From NCBI GenBank assembly GCA_963969595.1, contig OZ018410.1, positions 25,424,913 through 25,488,912 on the forward strand: 64,000 nucleotides of DNA. The letters are read 5' to 3'. Numbering within the stretch: the first letter of the stretch is position 1; each line of letters starts with the position of its first letter. Of this stretch, positions 50,390-61,348 are shown one piece after another. Source of the stretch: Neckera pumila (lineage: Eukaryota; Streptophyta; Bryopsida; Hypnales; Neckeraceae). The notes under the pieces were generated by a model, which was not told the origin of the DNA, made no database searches, and was given only the letters and a program-made list of their open reading frames with translations. Both the position numbers and the translations under genes were made by a program.

Positions 50390-52514
50390 CTGTGTGTTAC
50401 CTGCCCATTTACGTATGTCTTTTGTCCATGTGCAGGTGTTCCGGGAGAAGGTGGAGCAGAGTTTTGATGCAACCTTCAGTCCAAAGAACACCAGTGGACG
50501 AAAAAGCCCTATGAGTTCGAGAAGGGGGGGGAGCGCAAGCTCTTCATGGCGTCGGACGACACATGGGCGATCTGGAAGAGTGTCTTCGACTCAAAGGATT
50601 CCGGCGATCTGCACGACCTCGATTCGGACTGCCCTTTCAAGGAAAAGGTAGACGCGGATGGGGATTGCAAGCCATACAAGCCAATCTCGTGGTCCCAAAA
50701 TCAGTTGAGGGCATTGTCCGGATTGGACGATTCCGCGGTCGGTGAGTTGGGACGCAAAATCTTGGACGCCCCACCCAAAGTGTACCTGAGGAAGCCGTAT
50801 TGCTGGAACACGGCCCTCTCACTCGGTCAGTGGTGCACGAACAAGAAGCACAAGACAGTACTCATCAAGGAGTTGGTAGCAAGGGCCAAGCGATTGGGAA
50901 TTCTTGAGGCCGTGGACGTCTTCGACAAGGACAGTGGTGACCTTGCCCTAGAGAACTGGCGGAATCTGAAGGCGGTCCTCGGTATAAACGGCTTCCACAT
51001 GGAGGTTCTTCAAAAACTTGGTGATTCCTGGCTGAAGGTGGAATGCAAGTCGGGGGCGAAGAAGGAACCGAAACCGAATGACCTCGTCGCGGCCCTAGAC
51101 AGAGTCATGCAAAACAACGAGAGGTCGACCAGTGTCGGTCAATACTCACGCGCCTCGATTTGCAGGTGGAGTCAACCAACGATGAATTTTGACCCTCAAC
51201 TCTATCTCTACCGTAATGAATACTGGTCGACCTGCTCTCCCGGACCCGCAAGCTAGAAGTACGCCGAGGTCGGGATCATGGACCTCCGCCAATTTCCCAA
51301 GGTGGGGAAAATGGAGATCAACTCTGCGTACAAGTATGTGCTGAAGCACGTGGACAAGGTCACGAACAAGAATATGTCCAAGCTCGTGCACACGTGGATG
51401 GTCATCCTAAACAAGAGGAGATTGGCCACAGTGCAGAACATGCTGAAGGACGTGTTGCCGGGACACAAACTCACGCGCAACTGCGTTTACAAGCGCAGCA
51501 AGGGCGAACCGCTCGTGAAGGACAAGAGCGAAGACATCGTCATGTACCTGCAGAGATACTCCAAGAGTTTCATGAACTCGAAGCTCGTGGACCAGGAGGG
51601 CATCGTTCCAAAACTTTCGGCGGATGAAGAGGAGCCGTTGGAGACGGACGACAAGAGCTACAAAACCGCGGATGTCTGTCGCCATGACTATCCGATGATG
51701 TTGTCCGATTTTGAGCTCCGGTATGAGACGTACCTCCGCTTCATCGACAAGTTCTGCAGGGACCAAGGCACGGTCATGCTCTTGTTTGCCGGGGCCAAGC
51801 CTATCTCTGCCTACACGGTAAGATAGTGACCTGCTCTTTCTATTATCCCACTTATCGTATCCTACCAAGTTGGTGAAGTCTAAGTACCGCATTATCTAAC
51901 AACGTCTTGGCTTCTGACTGCAGATGTTGTGCCGTAGCTCCGTGTCCTTCATGCTCCCATCCGAAAAAGGTCTTTTCCGACACAGAGTTCACAATCGGAT
52001 TGGTTCCATGATGTGGCCCGACTTTTTGATCCCTCCTCCATACGCCCTGAGGTATGTTTACGACAGGAACATGCCTCCGATGACGTTGGAGGAAGAACTG
52101 ATTCGGACAGCCGAGGAAGTGGAGGCCAACGCCGCCTGGAATATCGTCGACGAATTTGCTGACGACGACAACGCCGGCGACGTAGCCGGTGATGAACCTG
52201 TCGTGGGAGCCGAGTCCGAAGGTGGGGACGACGATGACGTACCCAAGAGCGACGACGACGACGACAGCGAGGATGAGGATGAGGATGAGGACGACCCAAG
52301 AGACCGCGAACCTAGCGACACGGAGTCAGATGACTTGGTGGAGCAGTCATAGAACCCGGCGGCCAGCGAGACGACGGTCACAAACGGTCTTGCTAGTGAG
52401 CGCGGTGTGGTGACACCTCCGGTCCCCCGATTCCATCGTCAGGGTCAAGACGATCGTCCTCAGCGTGTTGCTCCCGGCGGGAGTCTTGCACAAGCATACA
52501 CTCCATTGAGGCGG

Positions 52515-52536
52515 GATCAGGGCGGCCGCTCTGAAG
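52515..52536. repeat. Palindromic motif inside coding sequence
   Basis: The core TCAGGGCGGCCGCTCTGA (52517-52534) is in frame and encodes DQGGRSE. It is one of three members within the last exon. Confidence 0.75.
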
Positions 52537-52646
52537 ACCTCGACACTCCGTCGCCCCGCTCTTCGTCTCCGCGGGACCAAGACAGGAACGAGGATGACGA
52601 GGCCTTGGATCCTCCATCGCCAAGGCCCCTATTTCCGTCTGTGCAG

Positions 52647-52668
52647 GATCAGAGCGTCCATTCCGAAG
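52647..52668. repeat. Diverged palindromic motif inside coding sequence
   Basis: The core TCAGAGCGTCCATTCCGA (52649-52666) lies in the same frame and encodes DQSVHSE. The left half is conserved and the right half has decayed. Confidence 0.55.
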
Positions 52669-52832
52669 GTGTTCACCCTCCTGCTCCCCGACCGACGTCT
52701 CCACCTGGGCGGGGTGGGGGCGTCGCATCTGATCATGTCGTCCCTCTCACCCTAACCTACCACGAGCCATCTCACGATGTGGATATCGTTATGACCCTTC
52801 CTTCCACCATCCCTGCCACTCCGTCTCAAGTG

Positions 52833-52854
52833 GATCAGAACGCACGTTCTGATC
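52833..52854. repeat. Nearly perfect palindromic motif inside coding sequence
   Basis: GATCAGAACGCACGTTCTGA with the following TC is a palindrome apart from the two central bases. It encodes DQNARSD in the reading frame. Confidence 0.75.
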
Positions 52855-54218
52855 AGGGCGGATCGTCTTCACAGGCCGCGCCTCCACCTTCATCGAATGC
52901 ACCAGCTGCAGGAGCTACCACTTCTGCTGGAGCCGAATCGGCCACACCTGAGGCACCCCTCAGGTTGCAACTTGAAGACATGCAGCAGCAAGTGGACGAC
53001 ATGAAGTCGCTTATGACTGCTGACGAGTTGCTGGAGTTCATCACGGTTCGTGTCGAGGTGGACTCCGTGCCCAATCCGCCGAGCAATAACTCCTTGGCAG
53101 ATAGGGTGAAGGAGACGCGGGCCCGTCTTGATGGAGTGATCCTGGCTCCCGTGGGCGGTAAGGAGAAGGCCAAGATGGTTACAATTGCCCAAGTCCAGAT
53201 CGACACCCTCGTCTCGTAGCTTCCTGCACCCTCTCCCGAGGAGAGAATATGCATCGACTTTATCCGGAAGATGAGGCGAGATCTGGCCGCGGAGAAAGCC
53301 AAGGAGAAGGCCGAGGTTGAAGTCATCGTCATAGACGATGATGAGGACGATGAAAGTGACGTTGAGCTTCAAGCGCGTCTGAATCGAGCTGCGGCAACCA
53401 GGGCGGAGTACAAGGAGACGGTGGACGCCATAAGGCATTCCAGGGCCGCCGCTCCTCCGTCTGAACAGGGTGCGGCTGGAGCGACTGAGGGCGGGAGCAG
53501 TAAGGGGAAGGCTCCTTCGGAGGATAAGGCCGATGTGAAGATGGAAGTCTCGCATCTGCAACGTCTGAGCGACCGGTACAGGAAGAAGCAGTCCATGACG
53601 GTGGAGGGGTTCACGAAGACCATCCAGGAGTTGAAGGACAAGGAGGCAGAGGCGGATAGGATAAGGGTAGCGGAGAGGCAAGCTGATGCGGCAAGTAGGG
53701 AGCAAATGGCGGCTGAATTTGCAGAAACCCGCTCTATGCTGCATAATATCCAAGCGTGGTTGAAGACCATGAAGGGAGAAACAGCGACGCCGGCTCCCAG
53801 TCCAACCCCTGCGAGCGAGTTGCAGAACGCGTCCGGGGTGTCGACGACAAACTCGCAGTCGGCAACCCAGACCGCGGCCACGGGTCTCTTGAGGATGTCC
53901 TTGCCCAGCCCAGCAATTGTACCGGTGAATGGTTTTCTCGACCCCGAGTTCGATGACCTCGCCCTCAGTCAATTTCCTTTCGTTCCTTCCTTTGAACCCG
54001 TGCATCGTTTGAGCTTCAACGACGATGACCCCTACGCCCTGGATGTGGAACTTGGAGATGTCGAGGTCTCCTTCACTAACTTGACTGCGGAATATGATCC
54101 AATGCTGCAGGCCCCGCTCGGTCCGAGGCAGACTTCGGTGGCGGAAGCGGACCCTGCCCAAGTGGACACGCTAGCCGCAGATCAAGAGGATCCCACGGTG
54201 GGTAACCCCTCCACATAG

Positions 54219-54540
54219 CCCCCTTAGTTGTAGATAGGCGTACGCTATGTGAGGGAGTTATGCCAGGCCGATCAATGTTCGTCCTAGAGAGGGGGCAGAG
54301 GCGTGGGCCGTAGTGCTAGCGGGTGTCATTGCATGTTAGACGTAGTCGGGACAAACCTTCACCCACATTTGTACAAAATACTTCAGATTGTAAACATTGT
54401 AAACTATTTTGAATATATTGATTTTTTTTCATTAAAATCATGTGCGCTCGATAGGCGTTGTGTACATTGTTACTCAGTGCACTTGTCTTTCCTGTTGCAT
54501 TTGATGTGCCTTGTAGTCACCCTCGTATAATGTGCGTTCA
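54219..54540. other. Spacer between the two genes of the 48-56 kb block
   Basis: It turns AT-rich near 54360, with a possible polyadenylation context (TTTTTTTTCATTAAAATCATG), so the first gene probably ends here. A decayed palindrome-like site lies at 54270-54291 (right half CGTCCTAGAG). A splice acceptor-like GCGTTCAG ends at 54540. Confidence 0.4.
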
Positions 54541-56352
54541 GGGTGACGAGGCTCTTCTGGTCGGCCATGAGGCCGCTGTGCCGTCACATGGCACGGATCC
54601 AACACTCCATTGCGCTGCGCCCCCTTGCCAACAACATAACCCAATCGTCGCCCATACTTCTGTGGATTTGGTCCCTCCGGTCTCCTTGGACGTGCCCGCG
54701 CCCAATGCCGTGGCTGTCCTCCCTCCAAACATGGAAGAGGTTGCTCCCGCGTCGAATGAATTCCTCCCTCCCGTGCAGCATGATTTAGCAACTCCCAATG
54801 CTGTGCCAATACTTCCTGGAATTGACTTGGAACTCCCAACTTTGGTTGCGGACGAGGAGGTTGCACCCGTCCGAATGGAAATGGAACCAACCCCAGCAAC
54901 GGAGGTCGGCCTTCCTCTGGCGGCAAACTTGGCGGCAGACGTCGTAACAAAGGTAACTCACAATCCAAGTCTCTCGTAATTGCCTGCTCGATTTGGTAGC
55001 ACGGTCCTTTCATCTTGGATTTGATCCTTCTAGGAGGACTTCATTCCTGCCATTTCCGGAGTTGCGTTTTATGTCGTCGTCAACTTCCTCTACCGTTTTT
55101 ATAAATCGTACTTAGAGTACGGGGATCGCCTACGCAGGCACCGGTACCGATACCCGCGAAGACCCCCGCAGAAGCTGTCGTTAGGGACTACTTGATTGTT
55201 CTGGAGGTAGAAGGGGTCCTGTGTCGTATTAAGCACGAGGGCCACGTTGTGCCCGAATCCATGCCCGCGGGTGCTACGCCAACCCAACAAGATTTTCATC
55301 CCACGAGACGTCACGTGTTCGGCGAATATACACTGTACTATCGTCCCGGTATGCGCCCCTTCTTGAAGGGCTTGACCTCCAAATTTAGATTAGCCATCTA
55401 GACGAGGCTGTCGGCCGCCGTCGCAAAGCTGGTGGTGAATTTTCTCTTCCAGGGCAGTGAGACAGATAGGGTCACAATCCTGGCGTTGGAGGACTGCATG
55501 ACAATCATCCGGTATCGGGCGTGGTGGGAGTGCAGGTGCCCCCCCGTGCCGAGTTTTCCCCGTGATTGGTCCGTGACGAAGTGTGATTATCCCCTTCAAT
55601 TTTGTCCGGCGCACCCCGCGGACACGGACTGCAATACCTCTATCGCGTCCGACACTTTCCTTGAGTTCGCCGACCACCCGGAGGGGCTTTTGCGGCTGAA
55701 AGTTCTGCACAAAGTAGTTTGGGAAGGAAATAGGTTTTCCTCGACCACCATGAGGGCCAATTCTTCCAACACCTTGCTCATTGATAGTTGTCCATTCAGC
55801 AGCATTCTCAACCCATATTACAATGCCATATTCCCAGAGTCGTACACGGGCGGCGAGGAAGATGACTTTCTTCACCGATCGTTGCGCCCGTACCTCTCGG
55901 GTCTGCTTCGATCCCATCGCAGTGTCACCCAATACGTGTCAGAGAACCCACCTCCTTTCGGACAAGACGTGTCGAATGACCATGCCATATTTTGCTCTGG
56001 ACGGATCCTCTTGAAGCAGACGCTTCTATATCGACAAGTCCAGAAATTAGCTTGGTTTGAAGATCGGTCCCTCGTGTTACGTTATCCAGCCTTCGTCGGA
56101 CAATATTTTAAAGTCGGAACTGATGTTCACCTCCAGAGAAGGGGAAAGTTTCCTCATTTCACATAGAATCTTCATGTGCAGGTCGGGCGACGCGCACGCG
56201 TCTTTGTGAAAGGCGGTCTTGCCGGATCCAAAGTCGCTACCAAACGGGCTAGGCGACAACAGATGCACATGGCGGAAGGAGTGGGCTCCTCCGAAGGCTG
56301 TGCGGTTCCGGAGGATGCAGAAGGGGACGTGACGTCCGCTCGGAATTGTTAA
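54541..56352 (+). pseudogene. FCP1/NIF-type HAD phosphatase-like protein with altered catalytic motif
   Basis: The first exon is 54541-54953 (Pro/Val-rich, donor AAG|GTAACT). The second begins at about 55034 and is open to a TAA at 56352 in one frame from about 55085, except for TAG at 55399 and 56164. The domain resembles plant NLI-interacting-factor HAD phosphatases: YLIVLEVEGVLCRIKHEG (motif I), YYRPGMRPFLKGLTSKFRLAI, LRLKVLHKVVWEGN, NTLLIDSCPFSSILNPYYNA, and LRPYLSGLLRSHRSVTQYVS. In the family, motif I is DxDxT/V; here both Asp are Glu. The DD of the last motif reads DS. The stop at 55399 replaces the Trp normally found after the strand (ATC TAG from ATC TGG). TAG 56164 could instead lie in a small intron, since an acceptor-like TCATGTGCAG follows. 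A hydrophobic segment in another frame at about 55060-55110 hints at a frameshift or splice near the exon start. Confidence 0.65.
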
Positions 56353-56878
56353 ATGAATGTGACTTGTACTACAAGCCCTTACTATAGACTCGGGAACAAC
56401 TTCACTATAGTGTATACATCACCCAATATTATTGGATTGTAGACAATAGTTTACTTCCTTTCACATTCTTTTCCTAAATATAATTCAAGAATACATTCCC
56501 ACAGCATAGCAATAAAAAGTCGACACATATTATGATAGGTCGAGTCTTCTTACTATAGCATTCTTCCCCTCTTGTTGAAATCATAAGTAGAACAAAGGAC
56601 TTCTTCGTTTTATGTTTCCAAGTTGTCCTTCAATGGACCCAAGTGTAATGTATTCACACAAAGAAAATCGCACAACCACTGTTTGAGTTCAAACTATGAT
56701 GTGAAGAAAGTTGGATCCCAAACCTTGTAAATCCAAATTTTTAAGTACTAGTAAAGTATCCATTTTGGGAGTTTCAGATGTCTTTTCGAGTTCGCAGTCT
56801 TTGTTGTCGCTCGGGAATAAATTCACTTCATTGCACGAAACTCCATTTACCAATGATTCCACCCATCCGTCCATTACC
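56353..56878. other. 3' flank of the HAD-like gene, no gene
   Basis: AT-rich unique sequence up to the MITE. No terminal repeat matching the 46-kb side was found. Confidence 0.45.
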
Positions 56879-57507
56879 TTAACCCCTAAATGCCCAAGGC
56901 CTATTTTGGGCTTTCTGGAATTTGCTCAAAATTGAACAAAATGCCAACATTTTGATAAGTTGTATCAATTTTGTTTCAATTGTAACCGTACAAATTCAAA
57001 ATGGACATGCTAGACATCTCATAGAAAAAGAAAACACAACAATACCACTTATGGAGTGAAAGATTCTAATGCTTGACCATGAGGGTGCTGAAACTGCAAA
57101 ATTCTTTCAACCCTCTTTGCACAAATAAAATTTAAAAAATTGGTGACCAAAAAAATATGAGGTTAAAGGGCCTAACTTGTATAACCCCGATCAATTTACG
57201 GCTTCTTAAAATCTACTCTACAATTTTTTAAAATGAAACTTGAATGTGATTTTTTCTCGAAGATCTAGTGCATTTTAGACTCATTTCCAAGAGCTCTCAA
57301 CACTACGGGAAGTGAAGATTGCAATTGATACCCTTCTTCAAAAAGTTGAATAGAAAAATCACTGTCATTTATTTTTAAGATCGGATTTTTGATGCTAAAA
57401 TTAGACTCCAAGAAGAATTTTCTAGAAATAGCAACTTCATTAGGTTTTATTTAGCTTCAAAGTTCTGCAAACACCAGAAATGGGTGCCTTGGGCATTTAG
57501 GGGTTAA
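56879..57507. mobile_element. Complete 629-bp TTAA MITE with 18-bp perfect TIRs
   Basis: The left end is TTAA followed by CCCCTAAATGCCCAAGGC. The right end is the exact inverse, GCCTTGGGCATTTAGGGG followed by TTAA. There is no ORF. It is the best-preserved member of the family in the window and can serve as the reference for the pieces at 34838, 41821 and 42265. Confidence 0.9.
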
Positions 57508-59500
57508 TCTATGAGCGCCCCGTAGGCCAGAATGTCGCCTTTTAGTTTTCGAAGATTTAACAGTTTGACCATTATGATCTTTTCATTGCTACCATCTAAG
57601 GGTCTAAATCCTTCCCTTGGAGCTTTAGACGTACATCTACCACCAATTAAAAATCTATGCAATTTTTTTATATTTTAGCTATTTTGATGGCACAACAAAC
57701 CCTACAGGTTTCCAAAGTTATTATTGAGTCTTGGGAAATCATTGTCTTCTTTCATTTTTGGAGGGACAACAATACAGGGCACACCAATTTACGCATACAT
57801 TGTTGACTATTTGCTCTGTTTGTTAGCTTCAAATTTCTTGGACCGTGTTGCATACCCGGTTTGCATGTTGGATACTACTATCAAAAAAACTGTCAACAAG
57901 CAAAGGCGTCCGTGCTTTCTTTCATGGATTTAGGATCCATGTCTAAATCTTATTGAATTTCAAAGTTAATTTTAAATTGAAGAAGTAGAAATTCCTTTTT
58001 TCATTTCAACAAGGGCAACGGCGTAGGACGCACTATCGTACACATAGGTCAATTCTCGCAATTACCTAAAAATAGTTTCCTTTCTATAGTTTGACAACTC
58101 GATAGCCAGATTTGGATTTTTTCAATTTCAGCATTGAAGCTTTTTCCAGACATTCCTAATTTTGGATTGATTTTGTCCATTCATGCATTCCCCCCTTCCC
58201 TCTTTTCCAAGGATTTTTGATAACTTATTTTCTGATGTTCTTAATTGTTATGAGTCACGTTTTTCTGATTTTCAAGAATAACTGAGGAATTTTAAAAATG
58301 CTCAGCATTTTCCAAATTTTGCGAAGTTACTTACAAAACTGACCTATACGTACAAAGCAACGCTCCAACTATGCAATTGCCAAATTGAATTCCTCCCATG
58401 ACATTCACTGAAGCCCGAATTTCCACCACGTGCGACATGAACGTCCCACATGGCGCTCCTTTATCCCACATTGAGCCCTTAGACAAAATGGTTAATGCTA
58501 TGTTCAACTCATGCATGTGTCCATGTTGCCCCTCAAAAGCCCGAATCACCACGTTTTTAACATTCATTTTCCTACCTTGTGCTCATCTTTCCACTAGTTT
58601 TCGGCAGGCCTCCTAAACCAGCTTTCCCGCCATTTTAAAGGAATACCGCCATTTTAACGAAATATGCCATCAATATAGCTTGTATCTGGTACTCGTCTAC
58701 GACACTGTAAGAGCCCAAAGTCTTGAGCATCGTCTAAGTCCCGAGATCTTTGAAAATATAAACGCCTGTCTTCCGTTACATCATTGTACAAACGAACGAA
58801 GTTCTCATTAGTTCGCAACGTCACTGATTTGAACTGGTAGGGACTTCTGGAAGATCCGGGAAACCCCATTGTGTTACAGTATAATCAAGTCCTTCCGGCC
58901 AGGGAGCGCCTTGGAAAGCTTTGGAAGGCTTCTCAGAATGCTCTCCCGGCCGTGCCTAAAAATTCGCTCTTACAATGAAGCTAGAGAATTGACAAGCTCC
59001 TATCTACCGACAAGCCAACCTAGTGTTACCGATCTCTCAGAGTTCTGCAAACTCCAGACCTTCCACAGTTCGCGCTCCCATCAAGCTCCAGGCGGCCAAC
59101 AGGGAGAGAAAGAGAGAGAAGTAAACTGCAATTGGAAAGAAACGATGGAAGGCCCAGATAGAAGCTCTCGAAAGGACTGATCAACCTTGCATATCCAAAC
59201 AGTATTGGATGAGAAGCAAGCTCACAAGTCTTGGCTTAAGTAGGAGCTGGGCGCGGGTGGGGAGTAGGGGAAGAGCGGGTGGGGAGTGGGGGAGAGCGGG
59301 TGGGAGAGACTCCACCCGGGGAAGAGAACAGGTGGCGAGAATCAACAATTTCAACAATTACTTTAGACATTAGTTCACTTAGTTTATTACCAATTGTCTG
59401 TATAGATGACCCTCAACCTTACTGTATATACAGTACAGTATGTTTCAAGTAGGGAGGAGAAGATTTCAACACATACATACAACATCCATACCTTAAGTTT
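57508..59500. other. Spacer with dispersed-repeat copies
   Basis: 58140-58350 is a diverged copy of 2035-2230. The sequence at 58640-58675 (ATACCGCCATTTTAACGAAA) is the inverted counterpart of 30030-30070 beside the 16-bp minisatellite. The minus-strand ORF 58654-58869 and the plus-strand ORF 58869-59180 have gene-like composition but no motif I recognise. Confidence 0.4.
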
Positions 59501-59504
59501 GGCT

Positions 59505-59539
59505 GTTTTGTTTTGTTTTGTTTTGTTTGTTTGTTTGTT
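59505..59539. repeat. (GTTTT)n/(GTTT)n microsatellite
   Basis: Four GTTTT units followed by three to four GTTT units. Confidence 0.9.
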
Positions 59540-59582
59540 ACGTTGAGATCTCCTGGACCGTGCGTTCTCCGGCTGCGTGCAT

Positions 59583-59835
59583 GGTATCATCGGAAAGCTC
59601 TCGGTGAGAAGGGATGCACGGGCTTTAATTCGTGGCGTTTGGAGCTACAGTGTGGAAGTTATTGAATTTCGAAGTTTTCATTGAAACACAAAATTACAAA
59701 ATTACTTTTAAATTGGATTTGGTTGCATTCTTGGTACTATTGGAAAGGTCTCGGTGAGGAGAGGTGCACGGGCTTTGTTTTGTGGCGTTTGGACCTATGG
59801 TGTGAAAGTTATTGAATTTTGAAGTTTTTACATGA
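59583..59835. repeat. Diverged tandem duplication with 150-bp spacing
   Basis: Blocks starting at 59583 and 59733 share GTGCACGGGCTTT/ATGCACGGGCTTT, GTGGCGTTTGGA and GTTATTGAATTT in the same order over about 100 bases. They have no coding potential. Confidence 0.7.
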
Positions 59836-60866
59836 ATAAAAAATAAAAAAAGAACTTTTTCTTTTGTTTTTGCTGTAGCAACGGCACATGGCATACTAGT
59901 TATAACTAAAACACATATAAAGGATTTATAATCCATTTGAAAAATTGAAATTAAAATTAAAATTCTAGCAGCGACAGTGAAGCCAATGAAGGAAGAGACA
60001 TTGCAAACACAAACACACCCAAATAGTAAAAATAATAATATTTATTGTATTGTGTTGTATTTTTTATGATGCTATCGTTGACAAGAACCAGAGTTTCATA
60101 TTTCAATTTAAGTAAACCCTCTCTAATATAACTATGCCATTGAAAAAATAATATGTATTTAAGTTATCAATATTTTGGCTATTCTTACACATAGCAAGGT
60201 ATATTTACAAAGGATATTCTAAAGCATTAGAAATTTTTAGTATCTAACATTTTCTTTTAGAATCTAAAAAAGGGGTGAAATTCGATCATTTATGTGAAAT
60301 GTAATTGTATATTGAGGTAACAAAATGATAGAAGATTATTTATACTATTGTCAATCTTGACAATGTTAATGGGATATTTTGTTAATATGGAAATATTCCA
60401 TTTACCATTTTCCTACTCACTTCCATCATTCAAAGTCAATTTTGTTAAAATTGGCATCTCTCCACAAATTTTGTACTTTTACATTTAAACCATGTTCAGG
60501 AATCTATACAATGGCCAAGACTTCAAAGCTTTGTGTAGATGAATCATAGTTTTGGGCATCTTGAAGCAAAATTGTCCACTTTTGCCCTTCCCCTTTTGCA
60601 CCATTTGAATGGATTACCACCATTTTAACAAAATTTTGGTTGTTATTGTAATTTATCTAGGAAACCAATCAAACTATAATAATAGTGTATGTATTGGCCA
60701 TATGGCTAATGGATAATGAATTTTTTTTTTCTATCAAAGCAATCAAGTTGCGTACGCACAATGCATCATCTACCGACTAAAAATAACCACAATGTCGCCT
60801 CAAAATCAAACCTCAACCGACTCCAAGGATCTTTACAAGTCTCATAAACACCAAATCTAAATACAC

Positions 60867-61348
60867 AATCTGCTTCAACAACAATTCTTGGCCGCCCCAA
60901 AAATTGGAACAAGTACTTTGGGAGGCGTTTATTGATCATGCTCGAGTCGCTTGGTTTAAAACTACCAAGCTTTGTGCACTATATTTCGACAAGGCAGGGA
61001 TCTTCTTCAAAAGTTTTAACAATATCTAGTTCCAAAATGATTTTTTTGGCGAGAGAATCCATCTTAAGTTGAACTGGAGGTTGATTCAACCTAAGATGGG
61101 GGCATTTGCTTAAAGTGGTTTGGTTCTAGGTGGCCTTTAAGGTCACTTGCTTGGGCTGGCTCTTCTAGGGTTTAGCTCTGTAGCAGGCTTTGCTTGCTGT
61201 TTTTATATCCTCTCCCCCTCTTTCTCTTGCCCTTGTCAAAAAAGTTTTTGGAAAAAGTCTTAAAACATGAAAATATTCTCGCCAGGGAGGTGCTCCTCTG
61301 GTTCTGTATACGTTTTCCTTATCAATGGAATTTGTCCATGTGTTTAAA
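60867..61348 (+). mobile_element. 5'-truncated LINE 3' end with target-site duplication
   Basis: Identical 14-mers AAATCTAAATACAC flank the segment (60853-60866 and 61349-61362). The corresponding site in the paralogous V-ATPase intron is uninterrupted. Inside, the plus strand encodes fragments such as AFIDHARVAWFKTTKL ending in a stop, then a frame reading RWPLRSLAWAGSSRV, typical of the extreme C-terminus and 3' tail of plant LINE reverse transcriptases. A short A run precedes the right duplication. The LINE label is inference from these features. Confidence 0.7.

Larger units (their letters stand above)
48299..54218 (+). pseudogene. Large ParB-like domain gene interrupted only by TAG codons and one frameshift
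   Basis: Exons are about 48299-50185, 50436-51817 and 51924-54218, joined in phase 0 by GT-AG introns (CAG|GTACTA, ACG|GTAAGA). The frame is otherwise open for about 1850 codons but carries in-frame TAG at 48410, 49151, 51254, 52350 and 53217, and a 1-nt frame change between about 50470 and 50500. The start MESFLESKPP is the first ATG after the palindromes. A ParB/sulfiredoxin-like block lies at about 49670-49940: RPLQDGGVVKILDRIVKL, then KFKIINSQHTWKAARKI, resembling the ParB pattern of a loop followed by GQHRxxAA. The last exon has an acidic stretch, a Pro/Ser-rich linker, a SUMO-interaction-like EVIVIDDDEDDE (about 53310) and a coiled coil with QELKDKEAEADRIRVAERQ (about 53620). Most of the protein is unrecognised. 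Confidence 0.6.

Noticed and set aside
52890..54161. A 423-codon minus-strand ORF
   Set aside because: It mirrors the GC-rich plus-strand coding frame, has odd His/Arg/Leu-rich composition, and no motif.
54219..54530. Continuation of the ParB-like frame through further TAG codons (54225, 54231, 54285) to a TAA
   Set aside because: Composition turns AT-rich with a polyadenylation-like context, so I take 54216 as the end of the gene and do not count these stops.
48299..56352. TAG reassigned as a sense codon in this genome
   Set aside because: The intact V-ATPase c gene ends at TAG at the conserved C-terminus, so general reassignment is unlikely.
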